Assembly: GCA_003251535.1 (NCBI GenBank)
Contig: QKFD01000073.1
Location: 1 to 64,000 of the forward strand
Reading direction: 5' to 3'
Source: Chromatiales bacterium
GTDB lineage: Bacteria; Pseudomonadota; Gammaproteobacteria; Thiohalomonadales; Thiohalomonadaceae
Length of the DNA: 64,000 nt
Part shown: positions 36,431 through 45,835 of the stretch, one piece after another
Layout of the letters: the number at the start of each line of letters is the position of its first letter
Numbering within the stretch: position 1 is the first letter of the stretch
Program-made: the position numbers and the translations under genes
The notes under the pieces: model-generated
Seen by the model: the letters and a program-made list of their open reading frames with translations, nothing else
The model's database searches: none
Told to the model about the DNA's origin: nothing

Positions 36431-36849
36431 ACGTTGGACTCTTGGTCGTGGCCCACGGCGAACTGGGCAAGGCACTGGTGGAGGCCGCCACCGGAACCCT
36501 CGGCAACTGCCCCCTCCCGGTGGAGGTGATGGCCTGTTCACGGGAGTGCGATCCGGAACGGGTGCTCTCCCGCGCCCAGGGGCTGCTAGAGCGGCTGGAT
36601 CATGGCGATGGGGTGCTGGTACTCACCGATCTCTACGGTTCGACCCCCGCCAACATCGCCTGTGCCCTGGCCGACGCCGGGGCGAGCCGGGTGCGGGTGG
36701 TCTCTGGTGTTAACCTGCCGATGTTGATCCGCGTCTTCAATTATCCCCAGCTCGGTCTGGATGCCCTCTCCGAGAAGGCGGCCAGCGCGGGCCGTGATGG
36801 GGTGGTCTTGGTTTGCAAGGAACAGGAACAGGCAGCCCGTGCTCACTAA
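36427..36849 (+). CDS. PTS mannose-type EIIA domain protein
   Basis: The 140-residue protein is a free-standing EIIA of the mannose family. His10 in VVAHGELGKAL is the expected phosphorylation site, and VLTDLYGSTPANIA is the second conserved region. No EIIB, EIIC or EIID is in the window, so its role is probably regulatory. It overlaps rapZ by four bases and HPr by eleven. Confidence 0.92.
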   Translation: MNVGLLVVAHGELGKALVEAATGTLGNCPLPVEVMACSRECDPERVLSRAQGLLERLDHGDGVLVLTDLYGSTPANIACALADAGASRVRVVSGVNLPMLIRVFNYPQLGLDALSEKAASAGRDGVVLVCKEQEQAARAH

Positions 36850-37108
36850 AGAAGTTCAGATCATCAACCGGCTCGGCCTCCACGCGCGGGCCGCCGCCAA
36901 GTTTGTCAAACTCGCCTCAGAGTTCTCCTGCGAGGTGACCCTCACCCGCAACGGCCGCACGGTCAATGGCAAGAGCATCATGGGGGTGATGATGTTGGCC
37001 GCGGCCTGCGGTACCTCTGTTGAGATCGCCGTGGAGGGGCAGGATGAGCAGGAGGCGCTGGTTCGCCTTGAGGAGTTGATTGAACAGCGGTTCGGCGAAG
37101 CCGCTTAA
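36839..37108 (+). CDS. ptsH: HPr phosphocarrier protein
   Basis: The 89-residue protein has His15 in RLGLHARAAAKF for transfer of phosphate from EI, and Ser46 in NGKSIMGVMM, the target of HPr kinase. The GTG start at 36839 gives the family's standard length; it lies inside the end of the EIIA gene. A longer in-frame start at 36761 is not supported. Could be named NPr/ptsO by context, since it serves a regulatory PTS. Confidence 0.93.
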   Translation: MLTKEVQIINRLGLHARAAAKFVKLASEFSCEVTLTRNGRTVNGKSIMGVMMLAAACGTSVEIAVEGQDEQEALVRLEELIEQRFGEAA

Positions 37109-37165
37109 CGCTCGACCACTACACCACGGTGGCGCACCACCGTGGCGAACCCAGGAGGTGTCGCC

Positions 37166-38899
37166 ATGCCGCTGGCCCTGCTGGGCACCGGAGTATCACG
37201 TGGGATCGGCATCGGCCGGGCCCGTATCGTGCGCCACGGTGATCTGGATATCCCGCAATACCGCATCGCCCCCCACTGGGTGGAGGAGGAGATCAGTCGC
37301 CTCACCGCCGCCCTGGAGACGGCCCGCGCCCAACTGCGGGCCATCCGCGAACAGATCCCGGCCGCCATCGCCAGCGATATCGTTGGCTTCATCGATGCCC
37401 ACCTGTTGATGCTGGAGGATCAGGCCCTCACTGGCGCCCCGGCGGAGATCATCCGCCAGCAGCGATTCAATGCCGAGTGGGCCCTCAAACTCCAGCAGGA
37501 GACGCTGCTGCGGGTATTCGACGAGATCGATGACCCCTACCTACGCACCCGCCGCGACGACGTCGAGCATGTGGTGCGCCGGGTGCAATTTCTGCTGCTG
37601 AAGGGGCCCGGTAGCCACGACCGGCTGGGCCCCACCGAGGAGCCGGACCGGGTCATCCTGGCCGATGACCTCTCCCCCGGCGAGCTGGTGACCCTCCACC
37701 GCCATGGCGTCGCCGCTATTGTCAGTGAACGGGGCGGCACCGCCTCCCATGTGGCCATCCTCGCCCGTAGCCTCGGTATCCCGGCGCTGGTGGCGGTCCA
37801 CCGCGCCGACCAGTTCATCCGCGACGGTGAGATGGTGGTGGTGGATGGCCATGTCGGGGTCCTGCTCACCGGGCTGACGGAGGCGGATCTCGCCAGCTAT
37901 CGCCAGCGCCAGACCCAAGAGCGGCGGCGGCGGGCCGATCTGCGGCAGCTAAAGGATGTCCCCGGCCGGACCCGTGACGGGGTACCTGTGGAGCTGGCCA
38001 TCAACATCGAGCTGGACGCGGATATCGCCGCGGCCCGCCAGGTGGGGGCGGCTGGGGTGGGGCTCTACCGCACCGAATTCCTCTATATGAACCGGGAGCA
38101 GCCACCGGATGAGGAGGAGCAGTTCGAGCAGTACCTCGCGGTGGTGCGGGCGCTGTCCGGCGCACCGGTCACCATCCGTACCCTGGATGCCGGTGCCGAT
38201 AAACAGGTCGGTGGCGAGATCGCCCCCAGCTGCCCCAGCGCCCTTGGTCTACGGGCGGTGCGCTACTCCCTGAAGGAGCCGGAGCTGTTCAAGACCCAGC
38301 TACGGGCCATCCTGCGGGCCTCCGCCCACGGCCCCATCCGCCTGCTCATCCCGATGCTCACCACCCTGGAGGAGCTGGCCCAGGTGCGGCAGATGCTGGC
38401 GGCGGCGATGGGCGAGTTGGCGCAGCGCGGCCACCCGTTTGACCCCACCCTCCCCCTGGGCGGGATGATTGAGGTCCCCGCCGCCGCCCTCTGCGCCCGA
38501 CAGTTTGCCCAGCGCCTCGACTTCCTCTCCATCGGCACCAACGACCTCACCCAATACACCTTGGCCGCCGATCGGATGGACCAGGCCGTGGGCCACCTAT
38601 TCGATCCCTTCCACCCCGCTGTCATGCGCCTCATCCAGCTCACCGCCGCCGCTGGCGAGGCGACTGGCACCCCGGTGGCGGTGTGTGGTGAGGTGGCGGG
38701 TGATCCCTTCTTTACCCGCACCCTGCTTGGCTTTGGGGTCTCCCGCCTCTCGATGCCGCCAGCGGCGCTACTGGAGGTAAAACGGGTTGTCCTGGAGAGC
38801 GATACCAGCCGCTTGCGGCCGCGGGTTGCCCAGCTGGTCGAGTGCAGCGATAGCGCCGCGGTCATGGGGCTGATGGAGGAGATTAACGCCTTGAATTAA
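37166..38899 (+). CDS. ptsI: PTS enzyme I (phosphoenolpyruvate-protein phosphotransferase)
   Basis: The 577-residue protein has the N-terminal HPr-binding helical domain, the phosphorylated His195 in GGTASHVAILAR, and the PEP-binding barrel (GLYRTEFLYMNREQPPDEEEQ, SIGTNDLTQY, and a Cys in VAVCGEVAGDP). There is no N-terminal GAF domain, so it is EI rather than PtsP. AGGAGG is seven bases before the ATG at 37166. It closes the operon that began at kdsC. Confidence 0.95.
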   Translation: MPLALLGTGVSRGIGIGRARIVRHGDLDIPQYRIAPHWVEEEISRLTAALETARAQLRAIREQIPAAIASDIVGFIDAHLLMLEDQALTGAPAEIIRQQRFNAEWALKLQQETLLRVFDEIDDPYLRTRRDDVEHVVRRVQFLLLKGPGSHDRLGPTEEPDRVILADDLSPGELVTLHRHGVAAIVSERGGTASHVAILARSLGIPALVAVHRADQFIRDGEMVVVDGHVGVLLTGLTEADLASYRQRQTQERRRRADLRQLKDVPGRTRDGVPVELAINIELDADIAAARQVGAAGVGLYRTEFLYMNREQPPDEEEQFEQYLAVVRALSGAPVTIRTLDAGADKQVGGEIAPSCPSALGLRAVRYSLKEPELFKTQLRAILRASAHGPIRLLIPMLTTLEELAQVRQMLAAAMGELAQRGHPFDPTLPLGGMIEVPAAALCARQFAQRLDFLSIGTNDLTQYTLAADRMDQAVGHLFDPFHPAVMRLIQLTAAAGEATGTPVAVCGEVAGDPFFTRTLLGFGVSRLSMPPAALLEVKRVVLESDTSRLRPRVAQLVECSDSAAVMGLMEEINALN

Positions 38900-38924
38900 G
38901 GGGTATAGGGACAGCTCAGCACCT

Positions 38925-38952
38925 TTGTCACAGCCCCATCGCTTGCTACACT
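38925..38952 (+). promoter_or_regulatory. Candidate sigma70 promoter of mgtE
   Basis: TTGTCA (38925-38930) and TACACT (38947-38952) are 16 bases apart. Transcription would start near 38960 and give a leader of about 165 bases before mgtE. Confidence 0.5.
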
Positions 38953-38986
38953 GACGGCCTCCCCTATTGCACCCATCCCCGCCCGA

Positions 38987-39014
38987 CCCGCACCGGGCGG
39001 CGGGCCGGTGTGGG
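38987..39014 (+). promoter_or_regulatory. Hairpin in the long mgtE leader
   Basis: CCCGCACCGG and CCGGTGTGGG pair over 10 bp (one G-T pair) around an 8-base loop. It does not match a recognised Mg2+ riboswitch, but long structured leaders in front of mgtE genes are often regulatory. Confidence 0.35.
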
Positions 39015-39125
39015 GAAAGTGGCCCCGGCGCGCCCCTCAGCCGCTCGCCCCTACCGCTATAAGCCCCCCAGCCGGGGCCCCATACCACCACCGCTCCAGC
39101 CCACGTATTGGGAGATCCCAGATCG

Positions 39126-40484
39126 ATGGCCGACATCGGGGAACACGACGACACCGCAGAGCGGCTCAACAATCTGCGGGAGGCGCTCCTCAGCGGTGCG
39201 GTCAACGACGCTACCCGGCTACTGCGGGAGTGTCACCCCACTGAGATCGCCATCCTGCTGGAGTCGCTGCCCAGCGACGAGCGCCACATTATCTGGTCGT
39301 TAGTGGAGGCGGGTCGGCGTGGCGAGGTGCTCACCCACGTCAGTGATGACGTGCTCCTGCGCCTAGTCCACCAGCTCGGGATCGACGAGCTGCTGGAGGT
39401 CACCGAGCAGCTCGACACCGATGACCTGGCGGATATCCTGCAAGAGCTGCCGGAGGAGGTGATCCAGCAGATCCTCACCGCGATGGACGCCCAGCACCGC
39501 CTGCGCCTGGAGGCGGTGCTCTCCTACCCCGAGGATAGTGCCGGCGGTTTGATGAACGTCGATGCGGTGACGGTGCGGGCCGACATCACCCTCGATGTGG
39601 TACTGCGCTACCTGCGCTGGCGCGGTGAGATCCCGGAGAACACCAACGCCCTCATCGTGGTCAACCGCCACAACCGCTATCTGGGGCTACTGGAGGTGAC
39701 CTCGCTCCTCACCCAGGACCCCTCCCTCACCGTGGCAGAGGTACTGGTGCGGGATGTGGAGGGGATCCCGGCCGACACCCCGACACGGGAGGTGGCCAAG
39801 CTGTTCGAGCGGCGCGATCTCCTCTCCGCCCCTGTAGTGGACGAGGGGGGCAAGCTGCTGGGGCGTATCACCATCGATGACGTAGTGGATGTGATCCGGG
39901 AGGAGGCAGACCACGAGATCATGAGCATGGCCGGCCTCGACGAGGAGGAGGACCTGTTCGCCCCGGTGTTTGCCTCCTCCCGCCGGCGCGCCGTCTGGCT
40001 GGGACTCAACCTAGTGACGGCCTTCATCGCCTCCTGGGTGATCGGTCTGTTTGACGCCACCATCGAGAAGCTGGTGGCCTTGGCCATCCTGATGCCCATT
40101 GTCGCCAGCATGGGGGGCATCGCGGGTAGCCAGACCCTGACCATCGTCATCCGCGGTATGGCACTTGGTCGAGTGGGGAGCTATAACGCCCGTCGCCTGA
40201 TGGTCAAAGAGCTGTTGGTGGCGCTACTCAATGCGCTGATCTGGGCGCTGGTGATCGCCGCGGTGGCGGTCGCCTGGTTCGACAGCCCGCCGTTGGGGAT
40301 AGTGATCGGCAGCGCCATTGTGATCAACCTCCTGATCGCCGCCCTCTCCGGCGCCGTTCTCCCCTTTTTATTGCGTCGCCTCGGTATCGATCCGGCGCTG
40401 GCCGGCTCCGTGGTGCTCACCACGATTACCGATGTCGTGGGCTTCTTCGCCTTCCTCGGGCTGGCCACCCTATTTCTTGTATAG
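39126..40484 (+). CDS. mgtE: Magnesium transporter MgtE
   Basis: The 452-residue protein has the helical MgtE N domain (about residues 15-130, with ELPEEVIQQILTAMD), a pair of CBS domains (about 135-255, with YPEDSAGGLMN and DDVVDVIREEA), the plug helix and five membrane helices (from about 285), with PIVASMGGIAGSQTLTI in the pore region. It conducts Mg2+ across the inner membrane. The ATG at 39126 has GGGAG 11 bases upstream; a TTG at 39108 is in frame but less likely. It is transcribed separately from ptsI. Confidence 0.92.
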   Translation: MADIGEHDDTAERLNNLREALLSGAVNDATRLLRECHPTEIAILLESLPSDERHIIWSLVEAGRRGEVLTHVSDDVLLRLVHQLGIDELLEVTEQLDTDDLADILQELPEEVIQQILTAMDAQHRLRLEAVLSYPEDSAGGLMNVDAVTVRADITLDVVLRYLRWRGEIPENTNALIVVNRHNRYLGLLEVTSLLTQDPSLTVAEVLVRDVEGIPADTPTREVAKLFERRDLLSAPVVDEGGKLLGRITIDDVVDVIREEADHEIMSMAGLDEEEDLFAPVFASSRRRAVWLGLNLVTAFIASWVIGLFDATIEKLVALAILMPIVASMGGIAGSQTLTIVIRGMALGRVGSYNARRLMVKELLVALLNALIWALVIAAVAVAWFDSPPLGIVIGSAIVINLLIAALSGAVLPFLLRRLGIDPALAGSVVLTTITDVVGFFAFLGLATLFLV

Positions 40485-40499
40485 CGGGGTGTGGTCTGC

Positions 40500-41423
40500 C
40501 TAGCCGCGGGGGTGATGGAGTCGGTGCAGCTCCTTGAGGCGCGCCTGGGCCACGTGGGTATAGATCTGGGTCGTGGAGAGGGAGCTGTGGCCCAACAGCA
40601 TCTGCACCGCCCGCAGATCCGCACCATGGTTGAGCAGATGGGTGGCAAAGGCGTGGCGTAGGGTGTGGGGCGAGAGGTGACTCTGGATCCCGGCCTGCTC
40701 GGCGTAGCGGACGATGAGCTGCCAAAAGGCCTGCCGCGTCATGCCACCACCGCGCCGGGTCACAAATAGGTGGTCACTCGGTCGTCCTAGGCTGAGGGCC
40801 GGGCGCGCCTCGCTGAGATAGCGTTCGATCCAGTTCAGCGCCTCCTCACCCAACGGCACCAACCGCTCTTTGCTCCCCTTCCCCACGATCCGCACCACCC
40901 CCTGTAGCAGATTGACCTGCGGCAGGGTGAGCCCCACCAGCTCGGATACCCGCAGTCCACTGGCGTAGAGGGTCTCCAGCATCGCCCTATCCCGCAGCCC
41001 CCGCGCATCGGCTGGATCGGGCGTTATCAGCAGCCGCTCCACCTCCGCTTCGGTGATCGATCTCGGCAGACTACGGCCCAGGCGTGGACTATCAATGCGG
41101 GCAGTAGGATCCTCCTGCCGCCCCCCCTCCCGCACCAGGTGCCGGAAGAAACGGCGCAGGGTGGAGAGTAGGCGGGCATTGGAGCGCGGGTTGGCCCCCC
41201 CCTCCCCTCGCACTCGCAGGTAGTTCAGCAGGGTCGCCCTATCGGCCTCAACTAGCCGCACCGCCTGCCCGACAAGCCAGCGGCAGAGCCCCTCTAGGTC
41301 GCGCCGATAGGCCGCCAGGGTGTTCTCTGCCAGACCGCGCTCCAGCCACATAGCGTCGATAAAGCGCTCGATAGCGGCCACATCCTCCGCCTCCAATACT
41401 GGCCGTTCAGGGGTTGTGCTCAT
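40500..41423 (-). CDS. xerD: Tyrosine recombinase XerD
   Basis: The 307-residue protein has the SAM-like N-terminal domain and the catalytic domain of XerC/D. The first Arg is in LYASGLRVSEL, the HxxR is in SPHTLRHAFATH, the second His is in GHSSLSTTQ and the nucleophile Tyr is in IYTHV. It resolves chromosome dimers at dif with XerC. The similarity to XerD over XerC is by overall pattern. It overlaps the ogt stop by 17 bases. No phage or integron gene is near, so it is the housekeeping enzyme. Confidence 0.9.
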   Translation of the reverse strand: MSTTPERPVLEAEDVAAIERFIDAMWLERGLAENTLAAYRRDLEGLCRWLVGQAVRLVEADRATLLNYLRVRGEGGANPRSNARLLSTLRRFFRHLVREGGRQEDPTARIDSPRLGRSLPRSITEAEVERLLITPDPADARGLRDRAMLETLYASGLRVSELVGLTLPQVNLLQGVVRIVGKGSKERLVPLGEEALNWIERYLSEARPALSLGRPSDHLFVTRRGGGMTRQAFWQLIVRYAEQAGIQSHLSPHTLRHAFATHLLNHGADLRAVQMLLGHSSLSTTQIYTHVAQARLKELHRLHHPRG

Positions 41424-41874
41424 GCGCCAACAGCCAAGATTTGAGGTCTATGGCGGCGGTACGCCCCATGTAACCGCCGATCCCACTACTCGCCACCACT
41501 CGATGGCAGGGGATCAGTAAGACGATGGGATTGGCACGGCACGCCGCCGCCACGGCCCGCGCCCCGCTCGCCAACTCAGCCGCAATCTCGCCATATTGGC
41601 GGGTGCTCCCCCGCGGGATAGCAAGCAGCGCCTGCCACACCCGCTGCTGATAGGGGGTACCGCTGGGGGCGAGGGGGAGATCGATCGGCGTCCCGGCAAA
41701 GAAGTGGTCGATAGCGGCGGCGGCCGCCATACCGAACGGGGTAGCAGGGGGCTGCAACGCCGTGCTAGGGGGTACTAGCTCGGCGGCGTGGAGGGCCTGC
41801 TCATCGCCGTGCAGTGCAATACGCCAGCCAGCAGGCAGCGGGGTGGAGAGCACGGCCAGTAGGGCAGAGGGCAT
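41407..41874 (-). CDS. ogt: Methylated-DNA--protein-cysteine methyltransferase
   Basis: The 155-residue protein has the acceptor Cys123 in IPCHRVV, preceded by ANPIVLL and the helix-turn-helix region YGEIAAELASGARAVAAA. It removes alkyl groups from O6-alkylguanine. The N-terminal domain is short and lacks the Ada zinc site, so it is Ogt-like. It lies between the TPR protein gene and xerD and overlaps the latter. Confidence 0.9.
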   Translation of the reverse strand: MPSALLAVLSTPLPAGWRIALHGDEQALHAAELVPPSTALQPPATPFGMAAAAAIDHFFAGTPIDLPLAPSGTPYQQRVWQALLAIPRGSTRQYGEIAAELASGARAVAAACRANPIVLLIPCHRVVASSGIGGYMGRTAAIDLKSWLLAHEHNP

Positions 41875-41943
41875 CGGCGATGATCCTCATGGGGACAGAG
41901 GGGCAGACTCGACCGCTATTGGGACGACACCCTTAAAGAGGGA

Positions 41944-43698
41944 TCAGAGCTGGTCCAAGGCGCGCTGCAAGAGCCGCTTCATGTCTGGATCGTCAGTGGT
42001 CTCCAGCAGCCGCTGATATTGCGCCGCGGCCTCTGCCGGCCGATCGGCCCGGATAAAGGCGCGGGCCGCTTGAAAGCGTGCACTCTGGGAGAGGGGATCA
42101 CGGGCCTCAGCCCCAGGCAAGAGCGCTGCCCGCAGATAAAGCTCTGCCGCCTCACCATCCCGCCCCTGGGCCAGGCGGGACTCCGCCAACCAAAATAGCG
42201 CCTCCCGCTTCAAGCGCGGGTTTTGAATACCGGTGGCATAGCGGTCAAGCAACTCACCTGCCGTCGCCTCGTCCCGTGGTCTGAGGAGCAGGAGGGCACC
42301 CAGGAGCGCCTCTGCCTCCTCCTGTCCCACCGCTGGCACCGCCGAGACCCGCTCCTTGAGCAGGGTAGTGGCCGTGGTGAGATCCCCGGCAGCGATGGCA
42401 ATACGGGCGCGCTCGACCTTGGATCCCTGGAGTGCGCTCGGTGGGGTGGCCGCCGCTGGGGAGGTCGGCGGTGCCGCTGGGGCGGCGCCGACCGGGGCCA
42501 AGGCGCCGAGCGCCATTAGCTGGGAGCGCACGCTAACGGGTAGCTGTTCAGGCTTGGCAAAACGGGCGGAGTGGAGCCACAACTTGGTGAGTAGCCGCCG
42601 ACCATCCGGCAACGCCAAGATGGCCTCATCAAACGCCTTTGCCGCCTGCTCTCGCCGCTCAACAGTGCCCCCCTTGAGGGCCACTTGGGCCAATAGTGCA
42701 CGCCGCCGGACGGGTGTCTTAGCACTGGCATCGGCGGCCTTCAGCACCTGCTCGTCACCGCTGATATGGCCCTGTTGCAGCGCCACCTGGGCCAGGCCGA
42801 GGTAGGCATCCCACAGCGCATCAGGGGTTAAGCCAAACAGCTGGAAGATATCGCCATTGCTATCCGGCCCGGCAAACAGCTGCTCCAGCATGACGATGGC
42901 CGTCGCCCGGTCCCCAGCGGCGTGGGCCGCCTCTGCTGCCGTGGCGCGCAAGATGGGCGCCTCATCCGGATTCCAGGCGATGGCCGCACGCGCCTCATCG
43001 ATAGCGGCTTTAGGGGCTAGCCGCCCAGCCCGCAACCGTGCCAACAGACCCAGAGAGCGTGCCTCGGAGCGATCGAGATCGGCCACCAGGGTGAGCGCCT
43101 CCAGCGGCCGTGCATTCAGCAGACAGACCCGCGCCCCCAACAGCTGTAGCTCTTCACTACTTTGGGGATAGTCCTGCCGGAGCCGTTGCCATGCGGCGTA
43201 GGCATCGGCTACCCGGCCATCAGCGAGGTAGCTATCGATCACCGCCTGGCGCAGGCGGGCCTGATTATCCGGCGCGACCCCCTGCCAGAGCGCTGCCCGT
43301 AGCATCTCCCGCGCCTCCGCCCCCCGCCCTGAATGGAGCAGGGCTTGCAGGCGGTAGCCATTGGCACGGGCGACAAATTCATCGGGGATATCCGGTCCGT
43401 AGCTGGAGATGCGCGTCTCCAATGCCTGCCACGCCTCCTGCTCCGCCAAGGCGGCCAACCGCACTCGCTCCCACGCCTGCCAGCCATTGGCATCCAGGCT
43501 GGCAGCAGGCTGCTCCCGCGTCACCATCTCTAGCGCCGAGGCCGAGGCACCACCCCGTACCAGCTGGTTCGCCTCCTCGGGAGAGGCGGCGTTGGCGATG
43601 GCGCACTGGAGGGTAAGCAGGATCGCAAAAAGGCGGGCACCGACCGCTATCGGCCGGGACCCGCCTTTCAGGCTGTGACAAAGAGGGATGTGGCGCAC
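41944..43698 (-). CDS. Exported TPR-repeat protein, unknown function
   Basis: The 584-residue protein has a signal peptide (GARLFAILLTLQCAIANAAS) and is then wholly helical with TPR-like repeats (LLHSGRGAEAREMLRAAL, AYAAWQRLRQDYPQSSEELQ, LFWLAESRLAQGRDGEAAELYLRAAL, AARAFIRADRPAEAAAQYQRLL). A Pro/Ala-rich linker lies near residue 415. The start is GTG with AGAGG upstream. No enzymatic motif is seen. It probably acts as a periplasmic scaffold. It follows rplS by 44 bases, with a hairpin between them. Confidence 0.75.
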   Translation of the reverse strand: MRHIPLCHSLKGGSRPIAVGARLFAILLTLQCAIANAASPEEANQLVRGGASASALEMVTREQPAASLDANGWQAWERVRLAALAEQEAWQALETRISSYGPDIPDEFVARANGYRLQALLHSGRGAEAREMLRAALWQGVAPDNQARLRQAVIDSYLADGRVADAYAAWQRLRQDYPQSSEELQLLGARVCLLNARPLEALTLVADLDRSEARSLGLLARLRAGRLAPKAAIDEARAAIAWNPDEAPILRATAAEAAHAAGDRATAIVMLEQLFAGPDSNGDIFQLFGLTPDALWDAYLGLAQVALQQGHISGDEQVLKAADASAKTPVRRRALLAQVALKGGTVERREQAAKAFDEAILALPDGRRLLTKLWLHSARFAKPEQLPVSVRSQLMALGALAPVGAAPAAPPTSPAAATPPSALQGSKVERARIAIAAGDLTTATTLLKERVSAVPAVGQEEAEALLGALLLLRPRDEATAGELLDRYATGIQNPRLKREALFWLAESRLAQGRDGEAAELYLRAALLPGAEARDPLSQSARFQAARAFIRADRPAEAAAQYQRLLETTDDPDMKRLLQRALDQL

Positions 43699-43714
43699 CT
43701 GCGACCTCTCCCGG

Positions 43715-43734
43715 GCACCCCGTGGCCGGGGTGC
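43715..43734 (-). terminator. Hairpin between rplS and the TPR gene
   Basis: GCACCCCG and CGGGGTGC form a perfect 8-bp stem with a TGGC loop (GCCA on the minus strand), 8 bases past the rplS stop. There is no T run on the minus strand, so it may only reduce read-through. Confidence 0.45.
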
Positions 43735-43742
43735 GCGTCGGA

Positions 43743-44087
43743 TTACAGCTTCTCCTTGATCCGCGCCGACCGACCGGTACGACCACGGAGATAGTAGAGC
43801 TTGGCGCGACGGACATCGCCCCGACGCTTTACCACGATGCTCTCCACGGTGGGGCTGTAGGTCTGGAAGACCCGCTCCACCCCCTCACCATGGGACATCT
43901 TGCGCAGGGTGAAGGCGGAGTTGAGGCCACGGTTGCGGCGAGCGATGCAGACCCCCTCGAACGCCTGGAGACGCTCGCGGTTGCCCTCTTTCACCTTCAC
44001 CTGAACCACCAGGGTGTCGCCGGGCCCGAAGGAGGGCACTTCGCGGGTCATCTGCTCCGCTTCCAGCTGCTTAATGATGTTGCTCAT
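43743..44087 (-). CDS. rplS: 50S ribosomal protein L19
   Basis: The 114-residue protein has the canonical L19 features: [13 protein letters not shown] at the start, [29 protein letters not shown] and [17 protein letters not shown] at the end. It lies at the 30S-50S interface. The ATG at 44087 has GGGAG eight bases upstream; 44114 would add nine unlikely residues. It is last in rpsP-rimM-trmD-rplS. Confidence 0.97.
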   Translation of the reverse strand: MSNIIKQLEAEQMTREVPSFGPGDTLVVQVKVKEGNRERLQAFEGVCIARRNRGLNSAFTLRKMSHGEGVERVFQTYSPTVESIVVKRRGDVRRAKLYYLRGRTGRSARIKEKL

Positions 44088-44129
44088 GTCACTGCTCCCG
44101 GAAAAATCGTTCAATTGTACATCAAAGCT

Positions 44130-44870
44130 TCAAAGATCCTGCTCCTGGATGTACTCCTGGAGCAGCACACGCTGCGTCTCGTCGAGCGCCAACCGCTCGA
44201 TCAACTCCGGCCGCCGCTGCCATGTGCGGCCCAGTGCCTGCTTACGGCGCCACCGCTCGATGGCCGCGTGGTCACCAGAGAGCAGTACCGCAGGGACCGC
44301 CCGACCATCGACCAGCTCGGGTCGGGTGTAGTGCGGGCAGTCCAGCAGGCCATTGACGAATGAGTCCTGGGCGGCCGACGCCTCATGGCCGAGCACCCCC
44401 GGCAACTGGCGGGCCACGGCATCGATGATCACCATCGCCCCCAGTTCGCCGCCGGAGAGGACGTAGTCACCGATGGACCACTCCTCATCCACGGCCGCCG
44501 CGATGAAACGTTCATCCACCCCTTCGTAGCGACCGGCCACCAGCAGCAGCCGCTCTCGGGCGGCCAACTCCTCCACCCCCGCCTGGTCCAAGGGACGCCC
44601 CTGGGGCGAGAGGTAGGCCACCCGCACCGGACGGGGATCGGCGGCCTGCGCCGCGGCTACCGCCCGCATCAGCGGGAGATACTCCATCACCATCCCCGGC
44701 CCACCCCCGTAGGGGCGGTCATCGATGCGCCGGAAGCGGTCGTCGCTGTAGTCACGCGGACTCCAGCAGTGGAGCGCCAACAGCTCGCGCTCCACCGCCC
44801 GTCCGGTGACACCGTGGGCCGCCACCGCCTCCACCAACGGAGGGAATATAGTCACTACATCGATCCGCAC
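44130..44870 (-). CDS. trmD: tRNA (guanine-N1)-methyltransferase
   Basis: The 246-residue SPOUT enzyme has the trefoil-knot region ([20 protein letters not shown]) and the N-terminal [15 protein letters not shown], followed by YGGGPGMVM. It methylates G37 in tRNAs that read CNN codons, using SAM. The start is GTG, six bases after the rimM stop. Confidence 0.97.
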   Translation of the reverse strand: MRIDVVTIFPPLVEAVAAHGVTGRAVERELLALHCWSPRDYSDDRFRRIDDRPYGGGPGMVMEYLPLMRAVAAAQAADPRPVRVAYLSPQGRPLDQAGVEELAARERLLLVAGRYEGVDERFIAAAVDEEWSIGDYVLSGGELGAMVIIDAVARQLPGVLGHEASAAQDSFVNGLLDCPHYTRPELVDGRAVPAVLLSGDHAAIERWRRKQALGRTWQRRPELIERLALDETQRVLLQEYIQEQDL

Positions 44871-44876
44871 GGCGGA

Positions 44877-45395
44877 TCAGAACTCCGGATCCCAGTCAAC
44901 CGTCATCCGGTGCCCGCTGAGATCTACCTCCAACACCACGTCGGCGATGAAGGGGATGAGGCGTTCGCGCTCCCCTTTGACCACTATGACGTCGTTGGCA
45001 CCGGTCTCGAACAGGTGATCCACCCGACCGAGCAGCTGCCCGTCCCGGGTAAATACCGCGAGCCCCGTGAGATCGCCCCAGTAGTACTCCCCCTCTTCAG
45101 CGGGGGGGAGCTGCTCACGCCGGATGGCGATGTTGCAACCCACCAGTGCAGCGGCCTGCTCGCGGTCATCACAACCGGCCAGATGGGCCACCACACCCCG
45201 ACCCTGGGGACGGCCGTCACTCAATTCATAGGGGCGCCACTCCCCCGCCTGTTCCAGGAACCAGGGGGAGTAGTTGAGGATATTGTCGCGGGGTTCGGTA
45301 TGGGAGAAGAGCTTGAGCCAGCCGCGGACCCCAAATAGCCCTGAGATCCGGCCTATGACCACATAGTCATCAGCGGCCTGCTGTTCACTGGACAC
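44877..45395 (-). CDS. rimM: Ribosome maturation factor RimM
   Basis: The 172-residue protein has the N-terminal domain (YVVIGRISGLFGVRGWLKLF) and the PRC-barrel C-terminal domain (YYWGDLTGLAVFTRDGQLLGRVDHLFETGANDV in two conserved blocks). It assists 30S head assembly with S19. The GTG at 45395 is preferred, because longer frames run into rpsP; its Shine-Dalgarno is weak. Confidence 0.92.
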   Translation of the reverse strand: MSSEQQAADDYVVIGRISGLFGVRGWLKLFSHTEPRDNILNYSPWFLEQAGEWRPYELSDGRPQGRGVVAHLAGCDDREQAAALVGCNIAIRREQLPPAEEGEYYWGDLTGLAVFTRDGQLLGRVDHLFETGANDVIVVKGERERLIPFIADVVLEVDLSGHRMTVDWDPEF

Positions 45396-45423
45396 CTGAC
45401 CGGGCCCCCGCAGACAACTGCCA

Positions 45424-45684
45424 TCAAGCCGCGGCAGCAGCGGCCTTTTTGTGTGCCTTGACCAGGCTGGCAACCCGCTCGGAGGGCTGTGCACCCTGAG
45501 CCAGCCAGTGCTCAAGCCGGGTCTGGTCGATGCGGAACTTCTCCTCCTGACCGGAAGCGATAGGGTTGAAGAACCCCAGGCGCTCGATGAAACGGCCGTC
45601 ACGACGATTGCGGCTGTCGGTTACGACGATGCTGTAGAAGGGGCGCTTCTTGGCGCCGCCACGGGCCATCCGAATGGTTACCAT
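45424..45684 (-). CDS. rpsP: 30S ribosomal protein S16
   Basis: The 86-residue protein begins [18 protein letters not shown] and continues with the standard S16 pattern ([31 protein letters not shown]). It opens the rpsP-rimM-trmD-rplS operon on the minus strand. The 151-base gap upstream is where its promoter must lie, after a strong hairpin. Confidence 0.97.
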   Translation of the reverse strand: MVTIRMARGGAKKRPFYSIVVTDSRNRRDGRFIERLGFFNPIASGQEEKFRIDQTRLEHWLAQGAQPSERVASLVKAHKKAAAAAA

Positions 45685-45798
45685 TGGCTCAACTCACCTT
45701 AAATATTGGGGCGATACAAGATACGCAGCGGAGGGGCCCGCCGTCGAGAAAGTCGGCAAGTTTAACTGAAGATGAGCGGTGCGGGAAGAGGCGATGAA

Positions 45799-45824
45799 GC
45801 GGTGAGGGGAGACCCCCTCACCGC
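45799..45824 (-). terminator. Perfect 11-bp hairpin separating the secreted gene from rpsP
   Basis: GCGGTGAGGGG (45799-45809) and CCCCTCACCGC (45814-45824) pair without mismatch around a 4-base loop, 11 bases past the stop of the small secreted protein. Only two Ts follow directly on the minus strand. Confidence 0.6.
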
Positions 45825-45835
45825 AAGCGGACAGA

